Positions 9,084 to 16,959 are shown, numbered from the stretch's first letter. The stretch is DNA of 64,000 nucleotides from Rothia uropygialis (GCF_004137765.1 NZ_NOIS01000002.1:62001-126000); one strand, 5' to 3'. Numbers and translations are program-made. The notes: a model not told the origin generated them from the sequence alone.

Positions 9084-9772
9084 GCATCAGCATTGAGAAC
9101 CTGCGCGTCGAGGCGGACGGACCCGAGGGGCGCACCGTCTTGCTGGACGGAGTCACCACAACTCTCGAGGCGCCTCGCATCGCGATCATCGGCGAGAACG
9201 GCTCCGGCAAGTCGACCCTAACCAAGGCGATAGCGGGCCTTGTACGTCCCTCCTCCGGACGCGTGACGGTGAACGGGATCGATTCGGTCAAGAACGTCAA
9301 ACGCCTACGGCGCGCAGTGGGCTTTGTCTTCGCCAATCCGGGAGCCCAAACAATCATGCCCACGGTTCGCGAAGACATAGCTCTCACGTTGCGCGGACGC
9401 AGGCTCACTCGGGAAGAGACCGCGGCCAAGGTCGAGGAGGCCATCCGACTGCACGAACTCGAGGACCTCGCCGAGCGGCCCTGCCACGCTCTCTCCAGCG
9501 GCCAGATGCAGCGCCTCGCTCTGTGCTCGGTTCTGGTGGGGGAACCGGAGCTTGTCATTGCCGACGAACCCACAAGCCTCTTGGATGCACGGCACCGCAG
9601 GATCATCGCACGCCGGCTCCTCGAACCGGCAGCCCCACAAGTTCTCTTGGTCACTCACGACCTGGACCTCGCCCGTCGCTGCGACCAGGCAATCCTCATC
9701 GCCAACGGAAAACTCGCAGCACAAGGCGAACCGGCCGAAGTCATTGAATCCTACGAACGGGTCCTGACATGA
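9080..9772 (+). CDS. bioM: BioM, ATPase of biotin ECF transporter
   Basis: ABC ATPase energising biotin uptake. Walker A GENGSGKST is at residues 38-46, the Q-loop at FANPGAQ, the signature is LSSGQMQRL, Walker B is LVIADEPTSLLD and the switch histidine is in VTHD. At 230 residues it is a single ATPase domain, as in other ECF A-components. It overlaps both neighbours by ATGA, which indicates coupled translation with the thiolase and bioN. Confidence 0.92.
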   Translation: MSISIENLRVEADGPEGRTVLLDGVTTTLEAPRIAIIGENGSGKSTLTKAIAGLVRPSSGRVTVNGIDSVKNVKRLRRAVGFVFANPGAQTIMPTVREDIALTLRGRRLTREETAAKVEEAIRLHELEDLAERPCHALSSGQMQRLALCSVLVGEPELVIADEPTSLLDARHRRIIARRLLEPAAPQVLLVTHDLDLARRCDQAILIANGKLAAQGEPAEVIESYERVLT

Positions 9773-10383
9773 TCTCGCTCTACTACCCGGGGCACAGCCT
9801 CGTCCACCGGCTCCCGGCGGGGGTCAAGCTGTTGCTCTTTGCGCTCTTCGCTCTGGCGCTCTCCTTGGCCCCCGTGACCTGGTGGACCGTCAGCGCATGT
9901 ATTGCCATAGCGCCCGCGGGCTACGCGCTCGCAGGCTTGGGTATAGGGCTGTTTCTGCGCGATCTCAGAGGACTTGTCGTGGTGGTTGCCTTTCTCGCCG
10001 CAACTCAGGCCGTTTTCCTTGAGCCTTTGGAAGCGGTCCGTAATACGGTCCGGGTGATTTCGGTGATCATGCTGGCTCAGGTGGTCACGCGCACAACTCC
10101 CGTTCAAGGCATGATCGAAACCTGTGAACGCGTGCTGGGTCCTTTTCGCCGTGTAGGTCTCGACCCGGAACGGATTGGATTGGCCATGGCATTGACCTTG
10201 ACCTCAGTCAACCAATTGGGCGCGATCATTCGCGAAGTTAGGGATGCCCAGAAAGCGCGAGGGGTTCGGATTGCTCCTTGGGCTTGGGTCATGCCGGTTC
10301 TGGTGTTGACGCTCCAGCACGCGGACCAGGTCGGGGATGCGTTGGAAGCCAGGGGAATCGGTCGTGCAGACGAGGGGGAGTGA
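9769..10383 (+). CDS. bioN: BioN, transmembrane coupling T-component
   Basis: Energy-coupling membrane subunit linking BioY to BioM. It has four to five hydrophobic segments and the two Ala-Arg-Gly coupling motifs typical of ECF T proteins: QKARGVRI and LEARGIGR, the latter near the C-terminus. At 204 residues it matches the short BioN type. It is the last gene of the operon; the DNA beyond it leads into the attachment site of the tRNA-His element. Confidence 0.92.
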   Translation: MISLYYPGHSLVHRLPAGVKLLLFALFALALSLAPVTWWTVSACIAIAPAGYALAGLGIGLFLRDLRGLVVVVAFLAATQAVFLEPLEAVRNTVRVISVIMLAQVVTRTTPVQGMIETCERVLGPFRRVGLDPERIGLAMALTLTSVNQLGAIIREVRDAQKARGVRIAPWAWVMPVLVLTLQHADQVGDALEARGIGRADEGE

Positions 10384-10410
10384 GACCGGGCAAGGTCCTT
10401 CCCCGTAGAC

Positions 10411-10467
10411 AAAAACGAGGCCCGAATGCTTGCGTGCAGGGGATCCTGCGGCAACATTCGGGCCTCG
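10411..10467 (-). terminator. strong rho-independent terminator, originally of tRNA-His
   Basis: CGAGGCCCGAATG and CATTCGGGCCTCG pair perfectly over 13 bp, with an inner GCAGG/CCTGC stem. Read on the minus strand the stem is followed by TTTTTG. No minus-strand gene is directly upstream now, but removing the island puts the tRNA-His 3' end 4 nt before this stem. It may also stop bioN transcription on the plus strand. Confidence 0.8.
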
Positions 10468-10470
10468 TAC

Positions 10471-10477
10471 TTGGGGT
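10471..10477. other. left attachment core (attL) of tRNA-His element
   Basis: TTGGGGT, repeated at the other boundary inside the 3' end of tRNA-His. A seven-base core is short but normal for serine-integrase sites. Support comes from the terminator and reading-frame continuity described in the findings. Confidence 0.6.
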
Positions 10478-10513
10478 CACTTCGTAGCACGTTTAGCAAC
10501 ATTCCCCGCAGGG

Positions 10514-10541
10514 CGAGAACGCTGGTAACACGGTGTTCTCG
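10514..10541. repeat. inverted repeat near left element end
   Basis: CGAGAACGC and GTGTTCTCG form a 9-bp stem with one G-T pair around a 10-nt spacer, 36 bp inside the element. It may be an integrase binding arm or an operator for the following gene. Confidence 0.4.
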
Positions 10542-10545
10542 GGGG

Positions 10546-10983
10546 ATGTACGAGGGGCCGAAGCGGCCGTCAACGCCTCCTGTGAGGGATACCCGTGGTT
10601 CGTTAGTCCGGAGAATCGAGACGACTCAAACCTTTCTGACGCCCTCTGAGGTGGACCGTCTGATCGAGGACTACAACGCTGGCATGAGCGTTGTGGGTCT
10701 GGCGAAGAAGTACGGCATCCATCGGGCCACGGTGTCTGCGCATCTGAGTCGGCGGAGCACGCTTCGGCGTCGTCCGGGTCTTGATGTGGATGAGTGTGCC
10801 GAGGCGGTTCGTCTGTTCCGTGCGGGAGTGTCGATGCGTGCGATCGCCCGTCGCCTCGGGGTTGGTCGTAGGTCGGTTCGCACGTGCCTGGTGGAAGCGG
10901 GGCTAGTCGATGCCGAGCCGTCGGACTCGCGGACGTCCAGCGAAGTCGCCGGTGGCGGCGCGGAACTGCAGGCGGCCTCATAG
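10546..10983 (+). CDS. helix-turn-helix protein, possible detached C-terminal domain of the integrase
   Basis: Two consecutive HTH units are visible: LAKKYGIHRATVSAHL and IARRLGVGRRSVRTCLVEAG, of the Hin/resolvase-like type seen at the C-terminus of many serine recombinases. The frame is open back to and through the attachment core, so the true N-terminus is unclear; I use the first ATG inside the element (MYEGPKRP), which has only a weak ribosome site. In the circular form the same frame continues from the serine integrase. Whether it is translated in the integrated state cannot be told. Confidence 0.6.
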   Translation: MYEGPKRPSTPPVRDTRGSLVRRIETTQTFLTPSEVDRLIEDYNAGMSVVGLAKKYGIHRATVSAHLSRRSTLRRRPGLDVDECAEAVRLFRAGVSMRAIARRLGVGRRSVRTCLVEAGLVDAEPSDSRTSSEVAGGGAELQAAS

Positions 10984-11021
10984 CAGCCAGGTGCTCGCCG
11001 CCCGTCACGATCGCAAAGAGA

Positions 11022-11060
11022 AGTCGGCGCCCGCCTCCGAAATGGAGGCGGGCGCCGACT
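11022..11060. terminator. perfect 17-bp hairpin between convergent genes
   Basis: AGTCGGCGCCCGCCTCC and its exact complement are separated by GAAAT. There is no T-run on either side. It sits between the HTH gene and the minus-strand recombinase-like gene, so a bidirectional terminator is the likeliest role. Confidence 0.65.
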
Positions 11061-11078
11061 CGTGGAGTGGACCGGGTA

Positions 11079-11480
11079 TCAGCCCCCGGACTCGGTGTCG
11101 CCGTGGATGCGGCGGGCGTCCGCGACGGTGAACTCGTACATCATGTCGCGGATGCACTCATCGAGGACGGGTCCACTGAGGGTGCCGCTGGCGGCGTGGA
11201 GGGTCAGTCCCGCTTCGGCGAGCGCGTCGAAGTTGCGCGTCGCGGCCAGCGTCCGGCGGCCCAGACGGGAGATGTCGGTGACGACCACCTCGGTGGCCCC
11301 GACCTTGACGGCCGTGTCGATGAGGGTGGTGAGCCCGTCCTGCGGGTGTCCGGTGTCGGTGACTGTGCCGACGTCGCCCAGGTCGCGCTCACGCAGGTAG
11401 GCACGGCAGTCGGCCTCCTGCTGGCGGACCTGGTCACAGTTCACGGTGGCGCTGCGCAGGTAGATGATCGCCTTGGTCAT
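11079..11480 (-). CDS. small serine-recombinase N-terminal-like protein
   Basis: A 133-residue protein resembling only the catalytic domain of resolvases: AIIYLRSATVNCDQ, then RQQEADCRAYL, and DISRLGRR where resolvases have the DRLSR active-site arginines. The usual YxRVST motif reads YLRSAT here, so the nucleophilic serine seems displaced by one position or lost. There is no C-terminal HTH or zinc ribbon. It may be a non-catalytic accessory or regulatory protein. The start overlaps the stop of the preceding membrane-protein gene by ATGA, so the two form an operon. Confidence 0.7.
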   Translation of the reverse strand: MTKAIIYLRSATVNCDQVRQQEADCRAYLRERDLGDVGTVTDTGHPQDGLTTLIDTAVKVGATEVVVTDISRLGRRTLAATRNFDALAEAGLTLHAASGTLSGPVLDECIRDMMYEFTVADARRIHGDTESGG

Positions 11481-11848
11481 GACGCACCTCCTGCCATCGC
11501 CGGAACCTGCGCGAAGCCGGGCGAGGGCTCGGGCGTTCGCCGCTCGGTGTGCTCGTGCCAGTGGACCTTGGCGAGCGTAACAAGGCTGATCGGGCCGATC
11601 CAGAGCATCTTCAGGGCCGACCAGAAGGCCAGGAGCACGAAGAGGTTGAGCCAGCCGGGACCCCCGTCACGAACGATGACGGCGAGCAGGCTGGCGACGT
11701 AGAGGTAGGGAATCGCGAGTAGCATGGCCAGAACCCCATACTTGAGCCCGGAGCGCGTGCGGATCTTGTCGAGCAGCACGTTGGTGGGCATCCAGCGGCG
11801 TAAGAAGCCGGCGACGTGGATGCTGGCGATCCAGACGAGTCGGAACAT
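11477..11848 (-). CDS. small membrane protein of unknown function
   Basis: 123 residues with two hydrophobic segments, about residues 38-58 (GVLAMLLAIPYLYVASLLAV) and 65-90, and a charged C-terminus. Similar small proteins occur in actinobacterial mobile elements and are sometimes labelled sulfate permease, a name I do not think the sequence supports. It is coupled to the recombinase-like gene downstream by a 4-bp overlap. Confidence 0.65.
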   Translation of the reverse strand: MFRLVWIASIHVAGFLRRWMPTNVLLDKIRTRSGLKYGVLAMLLAIPYLYVASLLAVIVRDGGPGWLNLFVLLAFWSALKMLWIGPISLVTLAKVHWHEHTERRTPEPSPGFAQVPAMAGGAS

Positions 11849-12126
11849 GATGTGCCTCCAAACACGTAACTGTGGGAGAGGCAGTACGTGTGGAGTGTCC
11901 GACGGACAGCCCCGGAGCCGGGGCTACATGAGGAGGGGTTTCTGCCTCACTTCTGACCATACGCCCGCCGTGTGACAAACGGAACCCCCCCAGTGCCAGA
12001 ACCGGCCGTGTTGTCGCCCGTGCCTTCGGTTTCGCGTTTCGGGAGACTGCTCTGGGTATCGCGTCTTGCGCTGACTCTTGGCCACTTGATCGGTTCGCTT
12101 CGCCACGTTGGCGGTCCGGCAGCCGC
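11849..12126. other. intergenic region without a supported gene
   Basis: No open frame here looks coding. It contains an AGCCCCGG/CCGGGGCT hairpin at 11908-11925, about 60 bp upstream of the membrane-protein gene start, and presumably the promoter for that gene. Confidence 0.5.
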
Positions 12127-12136
12127 TCAGGCTGCC
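12118..12136 (-). terminator. hairpin overlapping the end of the candidate defence operon
   Basis: GGCAGCC and GGCTGCC form a 7-bp stem with a GCTCA loop, overlapping the last codons of the nuclease-like gene. No clear T-run follows on the minus strand. Confidence 0.4.
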
Positions 12137-13191
12137 GCGGCTCTCCCCTCGGCGTAGGACAACGCTTCTGCCGCCCAGGCCCGGACGTAGTCTTCGTGCT
12201 GCTCATACTCCTGCTTGTCGTACCTTCCGCTGACCTTCGAAAGTGCCATCAGCTCGGTCAGACGAAGTCGGTCAATCACTACCCCGTAGTCGTTCTCACG
12301 GAGTCGGGCCTTCTCCGAGGCGACGGTGCGGAAGTCCAGCTTCTTCTCCTCGGACTGCTCATGGTGCTGCGGGAACGGTACGAAGAGCATCTCGATGTGC
12401 TTGTGCGATGGCGTCTTGTCGAACCAGGGAAGAAAATTGCCATCAATGAAGGACTTTATGGGCTTAGCGGTCCAGTTCCGGCCCGAAGCCACTTGCCCGT
12501 AAGCGACGATCGAGGCTGCCTGCCCGTCGAGGAACGGACGCCAGGCGACGATGTCAACGGTACCGTCCGCAGCATTGGCAGAGAGACCCAGCGGCCGTAC
12601 TTCTGGCGCCACGGCAGTGCCCATCGTCGACGCGAGGTCCTGGATCGCTTCGAGCATTCCCGAGCCGTCTGGCCGTGGGAAGCCGAACCAGTACGCGCGG
12701 CCGCCAAGCACCTCGGCTGCCGTCAAATACGACTCGACTTGCAAAGCTCTCGCACTTGTCTTGAACACTTCGTGGTCACTCTTTGTCGGCAGTAGCTCGG
12801 AGTGGATCGCAGAGATCAGGAGGCAGCAGATGTAGCAGTCGTGTGCTGCGGCCTCAGATTCGCTCTCCGCTTCGCGACGCCGTAGCGCCCATTTTCCGTA
12901 CTCCGAAACAAGTTCGAACGGGTAACGAGCGCCGAGCACCCGTTCACGATACGCGAGTTCCTCGTAGACGCGTTCCGAGAGCTCGTCGTTGTCGGGTTCC
13001 AGAATTTCCTCGTCGACCAACTCAGCGTCGATGTCAGTCAGCAGGCTTCCATGGTCGGGTTCCTGTTGAACGGTTTGGCTTCGGATCAGGCTTTGCTCGT
13101 TCGCGACCGACGCGTCCAGCAGGGCATGTAGCTCCACCCAGTCGGCCGCTACGCTCCTCGTTGAGCGCTCAAGAGGCGCATTAACTCTCAT
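12127..13191 (-). CDS. nuclease-like protein, last gene of ParB-Dam-ParB operon
   Basis: 354 residues, not assigned to a named family. The N-terminal part (SVAADWVELHALLDA, then acidic helices to about residue 130) looks helical. Around residues 209-243 the pattern DGTVDIVAW, then IVAYGQVASGRNW and a following K, resembles the PD-(D/E)XK nuclease core, with D213 as the metal aspartate and Q233 in the E/Q position. This is inference from pattern, not alignment. The start lies 11 bp inside the end of the upstream ParB-like gene, so the two are co-translated. Role in DNA cleavage within a defence system is proposed. Confidence 0.7.
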   Translation of the reverse strand: MRVNAPLERSTRSVAADWVELHALLDASVANEQSLIRSQTVQQEPDHGSLLTDIDAELVDEEILEPDNDELSERVYEELAYRERVLGARYPFELVSEYGKWALRRREAESESEAAAHDCYICCLLISAIHSELLPTKSDHEVFKTSARALQVESYLTAAEVLGGRAYWFGFPRPDGSGMLEAIQDLASTMGTAVAPEVRPLGLSANAADGTVDIVAWRPFLDGQAASIVAYGQVASGRNWTAKPIKSFIDGNFLPWFDKTPSHKHIEMLFVPFPQHHEQSEEKKLDFRTVASEKARLRENDYGVVIDRLRLTELMALSKVSGRYDKQEYEQHEDYVRAWAAEALSYAEGRAAAA

Positions 13192-14248
13192 CAGAAGAGC
13201 GGCTTCCGAGGTGCGCCTCTTTCATGGCGTTGACCACGATGGTCACCACGCGAAGAGTTGCTTCCGCGTCATCGACCAGATCGGACTTCGGATCGTAGCG
13301 AGCGATAATCCGGGAGACGTCTTCGGCAGAGCTGGCGAGTTGGTAGAACGCCTTCTCGAACGCCTTTGCCTTGTCTTCTACGACGTCGAAGGCGCGGTCG
13401 AGGTCTCGGTTGGATTCGAGCACTCGGATTGCCCGCTCGCTGCCGAGCACGTTGATGAGTCGTCCGAGATCGGGATTCTGGCTCCTGATTAGCGCTGGTT
13501 CGTCTTCTTGACCGTAGAGCCATGACAGGAGGTCACGTAGATGCGCTCGGTGCGATGGTGGCACTGGCGCGGGTGGAAGCACTGAGTTGTCACTCTCAGG
13601 CAGGCCTAGGAACTGACGGACGTTCGCTGTCGAGAGCGCGGTGTAGAGGTGGGAGAAGTAGAAGGATTTCTTAGAACGGAGTTCGCGGTCGAAGAGTTTG
13701 GCGTTCTCCGCTTGCTCTAGCACAACGACGCCATTGACGAGTCTGCTGACGGTGTTGTGCCCGTCGCCCAGCCTGCGACTGACTTCGTCGATGTCGTCTC
13801 CGTCTTGGAGCCATGAATGTGCGAATCGCGCCTTCGCGTAGGAGTCCCATTTGAAGGCACCGTTGACGTGCTTGAACCCGATAAAGTCGCGTGCTTCTTT
13901 ACGGCTACTGACGTAGTTGACCTGGATCTCGGTCGGTATGGCGTTCGCGTGGAGAGGTTGCGGCAGTGTGACTTTGAACTGCTGCTGGAAGCGGGGGTTC
14001 GCAATGATGCGCAGGGCCGCGAGGCGGCGGTTGCCCTCGACGACGGTACGGGTTGATTCCTCGACGATGAGGGGCTCAAAGTCGAGCCACCCTGAGTTGC
14101 CGATCGACTGGATCAGCTCGCCCAGATCGGCCTGTGTATAGAGGTAGGCGATTGCCTCGTCTTCGTCGGTGAACTTCGCGTCGGGGATACGCGGGTTCGC
14201 GAGGTCGAGAGAGAGCGTGTCCGGTGATGCTTTGTCTAGCCGCGCCAT
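13181..14248 (-). CDS. ParB-like protein with HTH, second copy in operon
   Basis: 355 residues. A ParB/Srx-type N-terminal domain is indicated by LANPRIPD at residues 16-23 and EGNRRLAAL at 71-79, matching ParB box II, the nucleotide-binding and hydrolysing region of ParB proteins. A helix-turn-helix follows at about residues 150-175 (IDEVSRRLGDGHNTVSRLV), as in the ParB/KorB order. The C-terminal third is helical and unassigned. No ParA is nearby, so chromosome or plasmid partition is unlikely. Overlaps: 1 bp with the methylase upstream and 11 bp with the nuclease-like gene downstream. Confidence 0.8.
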   Translation of the reverse strand: MARLDKASPDTLSLDLANPRIPDAKFTDEDEAIAYLYTQADLGELIQSIGNSGWLDFEPLIVEESTRTVVEGNRRLAALRIIANPRFQQQFKVTLPQPLHANAIPTEIQVNYVSSRKEARDFIGFKHVNGAFKWDSYAKARFAHSWLQDGDDIDEVSRRLGDGHNTVSRLVNGVVVLEQAENAKLFDRELRSKKSFYFSHLYTALSTANVRQFLGLPESDNSVLPPAPVPPSHRAHLRDLLSWLYGQEDEPALIRSQNPDLGRLINVLGSERAIRVLESNRDLDRAFDVVEDKAKAFEKAFYQLASSAEDVSRIIARYDPKSDLVDDAEATLRVVTIVVNAMKEAHLGSRSSDES

Positions 14249-15168
14249 CAGTGTGTTCCTCCTATAGCGGCGTCTGCCACCTGCACGAGGTCGGCATGCG
14301 CAGATTCAAGCTCCTCGGGAATAGACAGTTCCGGCGAGAACACCATGATTTCGCTGGCTTTCATCACGCGGTGAGCCGAGTAGTTTAGTGCGAATAGTCT
14401 CCTGCGCAGATCCGAGTAGAGTTCTGCGACCTGAGGCACGTTGTCGTAGGTGAGAATCCATTTTGCTCGCCGCACGCCTTTGAGGCAGTCAGCTAGAGCG
14501 CGGTGGTCGGAGTCTTGGAAGGCGTTGAGATAGAGCGATCCTGCCTTCTCGAAGTAGGGCGGATCGGCGTAGATGAAGGCGTCGTCGCGGTCCGAGTACC
14601 GGCCGATGACGCGCAGACCATCCTCGTTGGTCACGGCTATGCGGTCTGCGTGGAGCGCGATCAGTCGGATGCGCTCGGCTAGGCCTTCGCGGTTGAAGCG
14701 AGCGTCGATCTTGTAGTTGCCCGTCTGGTCTTTACCACCGATGGGACCGCCGTTCAGGATGCCTGAGCGGTTGGTCCGATTGAGATAGAACGTTGCGAAT
14801 CCGAGCGGGAGGTGGTTGTCGCGGGCGGAGGTCAAATAGACCTCACGCTGTCGTTCCCACTCATCGACGGAAAGTTCGACGCTATTGACTAGCGCGGTGA
14901 ATTCGTCGGGCTGAGTGACGACTGCGTTCCAGAACGCGAACACGGCAGGGTCTAGGTCGTTGATAGCGATCCGTTCGACCTGGCCAGACACGAGCAGGGC
15001 GAGAGCCGCGCCCGCACCTCCTGCGTATGGTTCGACGTATACGCTTGAGGTGAGCTTGTTTTCCCGGATAATCGTCCGCAGGCGCGAGTAAAGCAGGCCC
15101 TTCCCGCCTGGGTACCGGAGCGGCGAGATGGTCACTCGTTTACGTGCAGATGTCGCTGTTTGGGTCAT
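14248..15168 (-). CDS. DNA adenine methylase, Dam/MTaseD12 type
   Basis: N6-adenine DNA methyltransferase of the D12 class (306 aa). Motif order is clear: PLRYPGGKG at residues 16-24, SAM-binding EPYAGGAGAA at 46-55, and catalytic ADPPYF at 201-206, with the short target-recognition region between. The start ATG overlaps the stop of the upstream ParB-like gene (ATGA). It has no restriction endonuclease of classical type beside it; with the ParB-like and nuclease-like partners it probably marks self DNA. Target sequence unknown. Confidence 0.9.
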   Translation of the reverse strand: MTQTATSARKRVTISPLRYPGGKGLLYSRLRTIIRENKLTSSVYVEPYAGGAGAALALLVSGQVERIAINDLDPAVFAFWNAVVTQPDEFTALVNSVELSVDEWERQREVYLTSARDNHLPLGFATFYLNRTNRSGILNGGPIGGKDQTGNYKIDARFNREGLAERIRLIALHADRIAVTNEDGLRVIGRYSDRDDAFIYADPPYFEKAGSLYLNAFQDSDHRALADCLKGVRRAKWILTYDNVPQVAELYSDLRRRLFALNYSAHRVMKASEIMVFSPELSIPEELESAHADLVQVADAAIGGTH

Positions 15169-16667
15169 GGTTTGAGGACCGCCTTCATGACTCCTTCGAT
15201 GGTCGCCCAGCATTCACGAACGTCGTCGGGTGTAGCAAAAATGTGATGATTGTGATTGGTGGCATCGAGGTGTGCTTTAGAGCCGACAAAGCCGTGACGT
15301 CCACCTCGGATCTTCTGAACGGGCTGGATCAATGCGGTCTGTCCGGTCGACTTGAAGTGCTGTTCGAGCCACACGAGGCAGTTCGAGAGGTACACGAAGC
15401 CCTGCTCATTTGAACTCTTTTTGATCTCCTCGCCAAGCATCTCGGCGTGGGCCTTAATCGTCTTCTCCAAGAAGGTGCGGAGCAAGTCAAGCGTCGCGTT
15501 CGGGAAGCGCTGGACGTTGATCGCTGACAGTTCCTTCACTATCTCGTGTATTGAAGCCGGGAACGACGGGGGGACCGTCAGGTTGTCGGTGTTGAGATAG
15601 TTCCTTTTCCGCGGAAGCGGCTTCGGCTTATCCCGTCCAGCATCGTTAGGTTCACGCGAGTCGCCATCTGCGCCGTCACGAGCCTGCGATCCCTCGCCCT
15701 GACCGCCGAAATCCGAACGCTTACTCGCCTTCGCCGAAGAATCCGACGTGTCGGAATTTGTGCTGGCCGACTCGCCATTGGATGATTCGTCATCTCTATG
15801 CTCGTCAAGCAAGTCGCGCAGGTCGTCCATGTACTCGACGTAACGGTCGCTTGAGGACTTGTTGAGGGTACGCGTGTTGATCACGCCGTCGCGGATGTCC
15901 CTCACGATCTTCGTCGCGACTCGCTTGAACAAGCCGGCGCTTGAGATGAGGGAGACCTCTCCCGTGCCGTTCTGGATGTGAATTCCAACGAGGTCGAGGA
16001 ACTTCTCATTCTCATAGAGGCGCGCAAGGGTCGACACTGGGAAGCGGCGTTTGCGTGCGTAGTCGCCCAGTGACGGGTCGTCGTAGGTAACGTTGCGGAA
16101 CAGTTCGAGAATCTTGCTCCGTGTGATGAACTTCCGGACGTCGATTGTTGGATACTGGGCGATCAGCCCTTCCGGCGATTTGCCGGCGTCGAGTTGCGCC
16201 TGGAAGAACGCGGCCTGCCTCGCCGGACCCCACGCCACGCGCTGATTGCTGGTGTGAAGCGCTGCGACGAGTTGGTCGGCGTCGTCCTGGGAAGGTGCTC
16301 TCTTGACGGTGATACGACGGATCGCGGCGCGATCGGGCACTGACTGCGCGAGCTTTCCGATGCGCGCTTGGTGATCGGGTGCGAGATACGGGTTCTGGAT
16401 AGCTTTCAGTGCAGCGACGCGGCGATTGCCCTCAACCACGATCAGTTGACCGTCACGCTCCAGGACGATGGGGACTTCATGTGTCAACAGGCCGACCTTG
16501 GCGATACCTTCGACGAGGCTCAGTGCCTTTTCGTTGGTGAACAAGTCCTGGACGATGTCGGATTCCGGGACACCTTCGGGAATGTCGAGTCGGACGTTGC
16601 GGGGGTCGAGTTTGACGTCGTTGAGAACGTCGACGACCAGCTCCTCCCACATGGACATGTCGATCAT
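15165..16667 (-). CDS. large ParB-like protein with disordered linker
   Basis: 500 residues. The ParB-like domain has LDPRNVRLD at about 20-28 and VVEGNRRVAALKAI at 77-90; a helical HTH-like part follows to about residue 270. Residues ~290-355 are a Ser/Asp/Gly-rich linker of low complexity. The C-terminal ~140 residues form a separate helical domain ending in an ATNHNHHIFATPDDVRECW block; a HEPN- or DUF4145-like fold is possible but unproven. The GGGGGA ahead of the ATG is a strong ribosome site. Its stop overlaps the methylase start. The two ParB-like proteins share the EGNRR signature but differ in length and C-terminus. Confidence 0.8.
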   Translation of the reverse strand: MIDMSMWEELVVDVLNDVKLDPRNVRLDIPEGVPESDIVQDLFTNEKALSLVEGIAKVGLLTHEVPIVLERDGQLIVVEGNRRVAALKAIQNPYLAPDHQARIGKLAQSVPDRAAIRRITVKRAPSQDDADQLVAALHTSNQRVAWGPARQAAFFQAQLDAGKSPEGLIAQYPTIDVRKFITRSKILELFRNVTYDDPSLGDYARKRRFPVSTLARLYENEKFLDLVGIHIQNGTGEVSLISSAGLFKRVATKIVRDIRDGVINTRTLNKSSSDRYVEYMDDLRDLLDEHRDDESSNGESASTNSDTSDSSAKASKRSDFGGQGEGSQARDGADGDSREPNDAGRDKPKPLPRKRNYLNTDNLTVPPSFPASIHEIVKELSAINVQRFPNATLDLLRTFLEKTIKAHAEMLGEEIKKSSNEQGFVYLSNCLVWLEQHFKSTGQTALIQPVQKIRGGRHGFVGSKAHLDATNHNHHIFATPDDVRECWATIEGVMKAVLKP

Positions 16668-16735
16668 GACGTCCCCCGCTCAGCGATAGCGTTTTGATCG
16701 GTAAGGGGCGTGCGGACGGTATCTCGTGCTGTCAC

Positions 16736-16945
16736 TCAGTTCTCCACACTCTTCGCTGTGTCCTTGCTGCCTCGTACGACTGCGAGAACGTCGCTACGGA
16801 GGAAGCGCCAGGCTCGTCCGACCTTCTCGCCGGGCAGGGAGCCTTCGCCGGCGAGCGCGAGCACGGTCTTGGTGCTCACGCGCAGCAGCGCTGCAGCCTC
16901 CTCCGTCGTGAGAACTTCGTGTTCTTCCGCCATCTTCTCGCACAC
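16736..16945 (-). CDS. excisionase-family HTH protein, first gene of defence operon
   Basis: A 69-residue MerR/Xis-type DNA-binding protein: LTTEEAAALLRVSTKTVLALAGEGSLPGEKVGRAWRFLRSDV is the classic helix-turn-helix-17 layout, with the wing residues GRAWRF. The alternative start MAEEHEV is four codons in. It is 68 bp upstream of the large ParB-like gene and on the same strand, so it may regulate that operon rather than act as an excision factor; a palindrome lies just upstream. Confidence 0.85.
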   Translation of the reverse strand: MCEKMAEEHEVLTTEEAAALLRVSTKTVLALAGEGSLPGEKVGRAWRFLRSDVLAVVRGSKDTAKSVEN

Positions 16946-16959
16946 TCCTCTTGCGGGTT

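Noticed and set aside
13181-16667. ParB-like genes as a plasmid partition locus
   Set aside because: No ParA partner and no parS-like repeat cluster seen; both flank a methylase and overlap it, which does not fit partition.
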